From: G963674835 sp963674835
GTDB taxonomy: Bacteria > Planctomycetota > Planctomycetia > Pirellulales > Thermoguttaceae
Direction of reading: 5' to 3'
Assembly (NCBI GenBank): GCA_963674835.2
Contig: CAXXKC010000002.1
Coordinates: 1,922,001 to 1,986,000 of the forward strand
DNA: 64,000 nucleotides
A model generated the notes under the pieces. The model saw only the letters and a list, made by a program, of their open reading frames with translations. It did no database searches and was not told the DNA's origin. Within the stretch, counting starts at the first letter, position 1. The number at the start of each line of letters is the position of its first letter. Made by a program: the position numbers and the translations under genes. Of this stretch, positions 59,022 to 64,000 are shown piece after piece.

Positions 59022-59654
59022 CTAGACGAGGCCCTTGCGGACGGCCCAGACGGCTGCCTGGGTGCGGTCGCTGACGGCGATCTTGCGCAGGATGTTCTGG
59101 ACGTGTTCCTTGACGGTTTCCACGCTGATTTCCAGCGAGCGGCCGATCTCCTTGTTGCTCAGGCCGAGGGCCACGTGCCGGAGCACCTGGGTTTCGCGCT
59201 GAGTCAATGGGACATCGTCGTCATCGATCACCTGGCGGATCTTCATGGCGCCGGCGACGCGGCGCAGCTCGCCGGAGCGGGAAGGCGATTCGCCCTGGGC
59301 GGCCGAGGTGATGGTTTCGATGAGGGCCTCGCGAGTCGAGCCTTTGAGGACGTAGTCGCTGGCTCCGAGAGCGACGGCACGAGCGATGTAGGTTGGATTG
59401 TCGTAGGTGGAGAGCATCACCACCCGGCTTTCGGGAACCTTTGCCCGGAGCTTTTCCAGCGTCGCGAGGCCATCGCCATCCGGCATGCGGATGTCTAACA
59501 GGATCACGTCGGGCCGAGACTCCTCGGCCTTTTTCACGGTCTCTTTGCCACTAGCAGCCTCTGCCACGATCTCGATTTCTGATCCGGCCAACAGGCTTGC
59601 CAGTCCCGTGCGGATGACCTCATGGTCATCGGCGACCAACAATCGAACGGTCAT
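59022..59654 (-). CDS. NarL/FixJ-type response regulator
   Basis: 210 residues from ATG 59654 (GGAG about six bases upstream; ATG 59666 is in frame). Receiver domain: RLLVADDHEVIRTGL, phosphoacceptor D54 in DVILLDIRMPDGDG, the Thr/Ser in VVMLSTYDNPTYIARAVALGASDYVLKGSTREAL, Lys in YVLKG. C-terminal LuxR-type HTH: LTQRETQVLRHVALGLSNKEIGRSLEISVETVKEHVQNILRKIAVSDRTQAAVWAVRKG. There is no histidine kinase in the window. It should bind DNA as a phosphorylated dimer. A weak minus-strand promoter is possible at 59845-59873 (TTCAAA/TACTAT, 17-base spacer). Confidence 0.94.
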   Translation of the reverse strand: MTVRLLVADDHEVIRTGLASLLAGSEIEIVAEAASGKETVKKAEESRPDVILLDIRMPDGDGLATLEKLRAKVPESRVVMLSTYDNPTYIARAVALGASDYVLKGSTREALIETITSAAQGESPSRSGELRRVAGAMKIRQVIDDDDVPLTQRETQVLRHVALGLSNKEIGRSLEISVETVKEHVQNILRKIAVSDRTQAAVWAVRKGLV

Positions 59655-59844
59655 TGGGATCTCCAACAGTAAAAGGGGAAATGCTCAGCGCCCTGCACCA
59701 CCACCCACATGAAAGCTGAGCATCCCTGCCCTTGGGGTCTTACCAGTCGTCGCAGAAGAGGTTGCACCGATTCACGGGCCGTCGCACGTTCGGTGGGGCG
59801 GTCACCGAATCGGGTGGCCCTCAAGCTACTGCTCCTCTCGTTTA

Positions 59845-59873
59845 ATAGTAGTACATAGAAAGAATGGTTTGAA
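59845..59873 (-). promoter_or_regulatory. Possible promoter of the NarL-type regulator gene
   Basis: On the minus strand TTCAAA (59873-59868), 17 bases, TACTAT (59850-59845), four of six matches in each hexamer. The leader would be about 190 bases. Confidence 0.3.
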
Positions 59874-60016
59874 TGCCCCAAAGACACCAACCAACCCCCC
59901 CGACTCAGCGGGACATGTGTCCGAAATGATCCCTATCCGAGGTACTGTACTAGAAGTTGGGGCGAGGAGAGTCCACGCATAGAGGGAGTAACGCCGGTGC
60001 GCGGCCTGTGCTTAGG

Positions 60017-60114
60017 AAGCGTTTCGGGCATGGTTGCTATGGTGGGGACAAGTTGTCGCCTCGCCGGGCATTTCCCCCTTCTAATTGGGTATGTGAATTA
60101 AAGCGTTTCGGGCA
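60017..60114 (+). repeat. 14-base direct repeat upstream of the NtrC-type regulator
   Basis: AAGCGTTTCGGGCA at 60017-60030 and 60101-60114. Centre-to-centre spacing is 84 bases, eight helical turns, and the second copy is about 280 bases before the gene. Could be a regulator binding site, perhaps for the gene's own product, or chance. Confidence 0.4.
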
Positions 60115-60395
60115 GCTTCGGTCTGGGAATCTCTGGTTGGACAGTTCGTCGGAAACGCATTTGACGCAAATCCCGCAGACGTTGAAAACCGCGGGTAGCG
60201 CGTTGACTGGCTACCTCCTGTGACGTAGATATTTTGCGACATCCCGGAGGATTCTCCATTTTACCAACGCCGACACGGCCCGTGGCTCGACGTGATTACC
60301 TTCCCCACATTATGGTGGGCCCAGGTGATCGAGCTTCATGGTGAGGAGCGGACTCGTGCCGACAGCCCGATTGGAACACAACCAGGATTCTGGAC

Positions 60396-61775
60396 ATGAA
60401 GACGGCCTCGCTGTTGCTGGTAGATGACGATCGTCAGGTACTCCACTCGATGGCCGATTGGTTACGAGATCAAGGGTACGACCTGGATACGGCAACCGGG
60501 CGGCAGGAGGCGATCGGTGCGATCAACCGAAAGCGTTACGACATCGTGCTGGCCGACATCCGCCTTGCCGACGGTGACGGTTTCGATGTGTTGACGCACT
60601 GCCGGCAGCATCGTCCCGACACGTCGGTGATCATGATCACGGGATACGGGACGGTTGATTCGGCGGTCGAGGCGATTCGCGCCGGCGCGTTCGACTTTCT
60701 CACGAAGCCGCTGATCGACGAGGAGCTGGAGATGGCGATCGAGCGCGCCTTGAACCAGCGGCGGGTGATCGAGGAAAACAACAACCTGAAGGCCCAACTC
60801 GACATGCGATTTGGCATGGAGAACATAGTCGGGCACGATCATCGGATGCTTCGGATTTACGACATGATCGAGAGCGTTGCCGACACGCGGGCGACGATCC
60901 TCATCAGCGGAGAGAGCGGAACGGGCAAGTCGATGGTCGCCCGGGCCATTCATCGGCGGAGTTCGCGTCGCGACAAGCCGTTTGTCGAGGTGGCCTGTGG
61001 TGCTTTGCCTGAAACGCTCCTAGAGAGCGAGTTGTTCGGGCACGTTGCGGGTGCATTCACGGGGGCCACGTGCGACAAGCTCGGGAAGTTCATGCAGGCG
61101 GATGAAGGGACGATCTTCCTGGACGAGATCGGCACGGCCAGCCCGGGGATGCAGGTAAAACTGCTGCGTGTGCTTCAGGAACTGTCTTTCGAGCAGGTGG
61201 GCGGCACGAAGACATTCACCGTCGATACGCGGGTGATCCTGGCCACGAATGAGGACCTCTCTGCGGCGGTCGCCCAGGGGCGTTTCCGCCAAGATCTGTA
61301 CTACCGGGTGAACGTCATCAACATCGAGTTGCCGCCGCTGCGGGAGCGGATCTCGGACATTCCGCTGTTGGCAGGCCATTTTCTGGAGCGTGTGTGCGAG
61401 GATTCGGGCAAGCGGGTCATCGGGTTTACGGACGAGGCGATGGGCGCACTGCAGCGATACGGTTGGCCCGGCAACGTTCGCGAGTTGCAGAACGTGATCG
61501 AACGCGCCGTCCTGCTGGGCAAGCACGACCAGGTGGGCATCGAGGACTTGCCGCAAGCCCTGATCAGCGCGGGACCGATGGTGATCGACCCGGTTGCGGG
61601 GCGGACGTTGAGGCAGGCCATGCAGAATCCGGAGCGGCAGATCATCCTGGAGGTGCTGGAGAGCAACCACTGGAATCGTCACGCCTCGGCCGAAGCGCTG
61701 GGGATCAACCGCACGACGTTGTACAAGAAGATGAAGCGGTTGGGACTGAACGAGCCGAGCGAGGCGCAGCGTTAG
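60396..61775 (+). CDS. Sigma-54-dependent response regulator (NtrC family)
   Basis: 459 residues. Receiver domain: LLLVDDDRQVLHSMADWL, D54 in DIVLADIRLADGDG, then VIMITGYGTVDSAVEAIRAGAFDFLTKPL. Central AAA+ domain: Walker A ISGESGTGKSMVARAIH, the GAFTGA loop in HVAGAFTGATCDK that contacts sigma-54, Walker B TIFLDEIG, and GYPGNVRELQNVIERAV-like motif (WPGNVRELQ). C-terminal Fis-type HTH: QIILEVLESNHWNRHASAEALGINRTTLYKKMKRLG. All functional elements are intact, so it should activate sigma-54 promoters. Its partner kinase and targets are outside or unrecognised. Confidence 0.95.
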   Translation: MKTASLLLVDDDRQVLHSMADWLRDQGYDLDTATGRQEAIGAINRKRYDIVLADIRLADGDGFDVLTHCRQHRPDTSVIMITGYGTVDSAVEAIRAGAFDFLTKPLIDEELEMAIERALNQRRVIEENNNLKAQLDMRFGMENIVGHDHRMLRIYDMIESVADTRATILISGESGTGKSMVARAIHRRSSRRDKPFVEVACGALPETLLESELFGHVAGAFTGATCDKLGKFMQADEGTIFLDEIGTASPGMQVKLLRVLQELSFEQVGGTKTFTVDTRVILATNEDLSAAVAQGRFRQDLYYRVNVINIELPPLRERISDIPLLAGHFLERVCEDSGKRVIGFTDEAMGALQRYGWPGNVRELQNVIERAVLLGKHDQVGIEDLPQALISAGPMVIDPVAGRTLRQAMQNPERQIILEVLESNHWNRHASAEALGINRTTLYKKMKRLGLNEPSEAQR

Positions 61776-61950
61776 TAAATCGGCCGCGAGGCGACCCTCT
61801 CTATCGACGTTCTTCTGACGCGGTCGAGCGATTCTGTGCTGCACAGTGCAGCGCAGCCGGAATCGCTTGGAAACCGCATATGGGGCACGACATCCCCTCG
61901 CCCTCTGTGCCTTTGGGTGCCAGCGAGCGAGAGGAGTGTGGAAAACGCCA
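61776..61950. other. Convergent spacer
   Basis: 175 bases between the NtrC-type gene (plus) and the hypothetical gene (minus). GTGCTGCACAGTGCAGCGCAGC near 61848 contains CTGCAC/GTGCAG. No T-run terminator. No gene. Confidence 0.3.
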
Positions 61951-63567
61951 TCAGAATTCGACCTGGTAGCGTTGGGTCATGGTGCGGCGGGTGTCGTTGG
62001 TGGCGTCGATGACGTTGGACCGGATCGTCTGGACGTCGGTCGCCATGGTGGCTTTTTCTTCGGCCCGGATGGCGCGTCGCTGAGCGCCTTGGGCACGGGT
62101 TTGGGCATGGAAAGCGTTGGTCGACGCCGTCGCGTTGGCCACGGCCCCATAGGGCGTGACGTAGCCGCCAGACCATCCGGAGCGGTACCCTCCGCCATAG
62201 TATCCGTTGTAATATCCGCCGTAATTGGCACCGGCGCTGGCCGTGGCGCTGTTGCCGACCATGGATTGGCGCTGTCCGCCACGGATTCCCATGGTACGCA
62301 CGGAACCGGAGGCCATGCGTAGCTGCGACGCCACGAAGTCGCGGTATTTGAGCATGTCGGGATCGACGTTGAGGACAGGCAGGTTCTCGATCCGCTTGGC
62401 GTAGCGATCGAAGTAGATCGACGCGGCCGATAACGACGTGAGGTCGTGCCAGTCCTGCTTCAGGTCGTTGAACATCTTGGTGATGGTCTGGAACTGCTTG
62501 AGGGTGGCGGTGGCCATTTGCGACTTCTCGCTGCTGGGACTGACGTCGGCCGCCTTCTCTTGGGGCGGCTGGGTGGGCGCGGGCGAGTTGACCAGGCTGA
62601 ATACGCGGCGGAGGCCGCTTTCGGACAGGTAGCCTTCGAGCGAGAACTCCTTGCCGGCGACATCGGCTTTCCACTGGGCGAGATCGGCGATTTTCAGGCC
62701 GGCGTCGGCCAGGACATCGAGCAGCAGTGCTTTGCCTGCTTCGGGCGAAAGGCTGCAGTCGTCACCGAGATCGACGACCAACTTGCCGAAGGGCTTGTCG
62801 CCGATGCGGATGCCGATGCGAGCGCCTTGCACCGAGACAAGCAGCTTCCCGGCCTGAACGGAGGTTGTATTGGCCGATTTCATGAGGTCGGGCTTGGAGT
62901 CGAGATAAGCACGGATGGCCTCGGGCGCGAAAGCACCTTCGAGGTCGAAGGCGATGATGATCTCGGTCCCGGCATCGTCGACGTAGCCGGCCGCTTTTTG
63001 CAGATAGGGCGAGATATTCGCACCGGACTTCATCTCGCGAAGCCATTGGAGGACCATCTGGCGGTTGGCGGGACCCATCGCGCCCACCGTGTCGGAACCC
63101 AGTTGGATCACGTAGGTATCGTTGGGCAACTCGACAGCCCGCATGCCTTCGAGCATGTCGACCATGCCGGAGCGGCGTTTGGCGATTTCGTCGAGGGATA
63201 GCGGCTCGCGCACGGTGACCACAGCGGCCTCCCAAATGGGTCGGACGAAGCTGAAATCCATCTGCGCGGCCAGGACGAGTCCTTCGGACTGGGGCGGCAC
63301 GCGGGAAACTCCGTCGGCGAAGGCTTTGTCCAAGTCTTTGGCCCAACCATCTCGCGTGCCCAGGGGACTATTGAGGATCTTCTGGACATTGAAGATCACG
63401 ACCGAGTTAGAGTTACTGGGGATGCGGGCCACCATTTGGCGATAGTTGATGGGCGACTGGGCTGGAGCACGGGTCGCCAGGGCAAAGAAAACCACCAGAC
63501 CTAGTCCGCCGGCCCAACCGGCGTATCGACGAAACCGCGTCGGCGGAATTTGCACTGATTTCCGCAT
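61951..63567 (-). CDS. Secreted protein with Gly/Tyr-rich tail, function unknown
   Basis: 538 residues from ATG 63567, which has GGGAAGGGAA upstream; the frame extends to 63678. Signal peptide FRRYAGWAGGLGLVVFFALATRAPAQS. The mature part opens with INYRQMVARIPSNSNSVVIFNVQKILNSPLGTRDGWAKDLDKAF, a planctomycete pattern reminiscent of DUF3352-like proteins; then a mixed alpha/beta region, a Pro/Ser linker, and a C-terminal tail with YGGYYNGYYGGGYRSGW before a helical end. No catalytic motif. A TATAAT at 63663-63658 (minus strand) is a good -10 box about 90 bases upstream, but the -35 is poor. Confidence 0.75.
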   Translation of the reverse strand: MRKSVQIPPTRFRRYAGWAGGLGLVVFFALATRAPAQSPINYRQMVARIPSNSNSVVIFNVQKILNSPLGTRDGWAKDLDKAFADGVSRVPPQSEGLVLAAQMDFSFVRPIWEAAVVTVREPLSLDEIAKRRSGMVDMLEGMRAVELPNDTYVIQLGSDTVGAMGPANRQMVLQWLREMKSGANISPYLQKAAGYVDDAGTEIIIAFDLEGAFAPEAIRAYLDSKPDLMKSANTTSVQAGKLLVSVQGARIGIRIGDKPFGKLVVDLGDDCSLSPEAGKALLLDVLADAGLKIADLAQWKADVAGKEFSLEGYLSESGLRRVFSLVNSPAPTQPPQEKAADVSPSSEKSQMATATLKQFQTITKMFNDLKQDWHDLTSLSAASIYFDRYAKRIENLPVLNVDPDMLKYRDFVASQLRMASGSVRTMGIRGGQRQSMVGNSATASAGANYGGYYNGYYGGGYRSGWSGGYVTPYGAVANATASTNAFHAQTRAQGAQRRAIRAEEKATMATDVQTIRSNVIDATNDTRRTMTQRYQVEF

Positions 63568-63657
63568 TTGTGTTCCCTTCCCGCAAGAGAGAGTTGCCAG
63601 CACAGCCGCAAAGGGGCTTGCCCTGGGTCGGACAGGACCGTTGATTGGACAGAACCG

Positions 63658-63663
63658 ATTATA
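63658..63663 (-). promoter_or_regulatory. TATAAT -10 box upstream of the Gly/Tyr-rich secreted protein
   Basis: Exact consensus TATAAT on the minus strand, about 90 bases before the ATG at 63567. The -35 position (CAGCTT at 17 bases) is a poor match, so the assignment is tentative. Confidence 0.35.
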
Positions 63664-63811
63664 GCAAGGCGAAGGCAAGAAAGCTGCCTTCTAGCGTGGG
63701 GGATGCCGTGGGGGGGCACCTGCCACCGTGCGTCTGTCGTGTGGAGAGGGTTCTCCATGCGTGGTTGGCGGGCGGACGGGCGGGGGCTCCGGCGGTCGAA
63801 GCGGTTGACGA

Positions 63812-64000
63812 TCAAGGAGTTCCTTCTCGCAGTTCGCCGTGGTGCCGGCCCGGAAGGAGTTCGACCCGCAGGTACCGCGACGCCGCGGTTTCGGTCGAGC
63901 GGTCCGATGGGGCGGCCGGTTGGCCGTCGACCACGAGCGAGGCAGGCTGGGCTCGCCGGGGCACGCAGACGCTGGCCGCGACGTCGGCCGGGATTTCAAC
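63812..64000 (-). CDS. 3' end of an alpha-L-rhamnosidase-like gene
   Basis: Partial: the last 62 residues and stop (TGA at 63814-63812); the rest lies beyond the window. The fragment reads VEIPADVAASVCVPRRAQPASL and ends with SRYLRVELLPGRHHGEL, the pattern of the C-terminal beta-sandwich of GH78 alpha-L-rhamnosidases (typically a hydrophobic VPxxxxAxVxVP strand then LRVELGSGRYxF). Other six-hairpin glycosidases share such a domain, so the call is tentative. It is on the same strand as, and upstream of, the Gly/Tyr-rich protein gene, with a 150-base gap after the promoter-like site. Confidence 0.5.
   Translation of the reverse strand, partial: VEIPADVAASVCVPRRAQPASLVVDGQPAAPSDRSTETAASRYLRVELLPGRHHGELREGTP

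Larger units (their letters stand above)
59655..60395. other. Divergent intergenic region with a 14-base direct repeat
   Basis: About 740 bases between the two response-regulator genes. AAGCGTTTCGGGCA occurs at 60017-60030 and 60101-60114, 84 bases apart. GGACA-TG-TGTCC (59911-59922) is a near-palindrome. TTGACT (about 60202) with TAGATA 17 bases later is a weak -35/-10 pair for the NtrC-type gene. No -24/-12 (TGGCAC/TTGCA) sigma-54 site is evident. No gene is supported. Confidence 0.4.

Noticed and set aside
59957..60223. 88-residue open frame between the response regulators
   Set aside because: No start signal and no resemblance; it spans the direct repeat AAGCGTTTCGGGCA.
1..64000. CRISPR arrays, rRNA, tRNA and prophage
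   Set aside because: I found no regularly spaced repeats, no tRNA T-loop/acceptor pattern in the intergenic regions, and no phage or transposase genes.

Overview
The window looks like a chromosomal segment of a Planctomycetota bacterium, probably Pirellulales-like. This is inferred from high GC, many planctomycete-type conserved hypotheticals, a DapL-type aminotransferase, a very long signal peptidase I with a zinc-ribbon and a beta-rich insertion, a YCF48-repeat/PIG-L-like/CBM9-like fusion, and short hairpin repeats between genes. There is no rRNA, recognisable tRNA, CRISPR array, transposase or prophage. About 45 protein genes are supported; most of the remaining open frames are high-GC shadows.

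Layout. 0.6-7.6 kb: a YfiR-like secreted protein, a pentapeptide-repeat protein, a HypE-like AIR-synthase-fold protein followed by a Na+/solute symporter, then on the minus strand a coupled GT2 glycosyltransferase and a protein of unknown function, and a YjbQ protein. 8-11.3 kb: a membrane-anchored unknown and a Tat-exported amidohydrolase. 11.8-16.4 kb: a MacB/Dev-type export operon (ATPase, permease, adaptor). 16.5-18.4 kb: a duplicated parvulin-type foldase gene with its own promoter. 18.5-21.4 kb: a 2-oxoacid:ferredoxin oxidoreductase (korAB). 22.9-27.3 kb: rsmG, carA, a probable structured small RNA with an intrinsic terminator, an AlaC-like aminotransferase and an SDR.

27.5-34.5 kb is a tight seven-gene plus-strand operon: RDD, SpoIIM, membrane protein, DUF4129, DUF4350 lipoprotein, MoxR ATPase, DUF58. 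Several junctions overlap by 4 bases. This is a recurrent but functionally unresolved bacterial membrane/chaperone cassette. 34.6-40.2 kb holds dapL, a 3-hydroxyisobutyrate-dehydrogenase-like gene, aroH chorismate mutase, lptB and lepB, and then an 800-base gene-free stretch rich in nested repeats.

41-64 kb is richer in secreted and carbohydrate-related genes: a xylose-isomerase-like TIM barrel, a large secreted protein with a GH-like segment, a GH95-like glycosidase and a second TIM-barrel glycosidase-like protein behind one promoter/operator, and the 3' end of an alpha-L-rhamnosidase-like gene. Mixed with these are regulators (HDOD with degenerate GGDEF, NarL-type and NtrC-type response regulators), a four-S1-domain protein behind a structured leader, a HEAT-repeat protein and the YCF48 fusion.

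The most interesting non-coding signals are the candidate small RNA at about 24.85-24.97 kb, the branched leader of the S1-domain gene at 46.65-46.72 kb, the repeat-rich region at 40.5-40.8 kb, and the palindrome over the -10 box of the GH95-like operon. All assignments are from reading the sequence; no database search was run.
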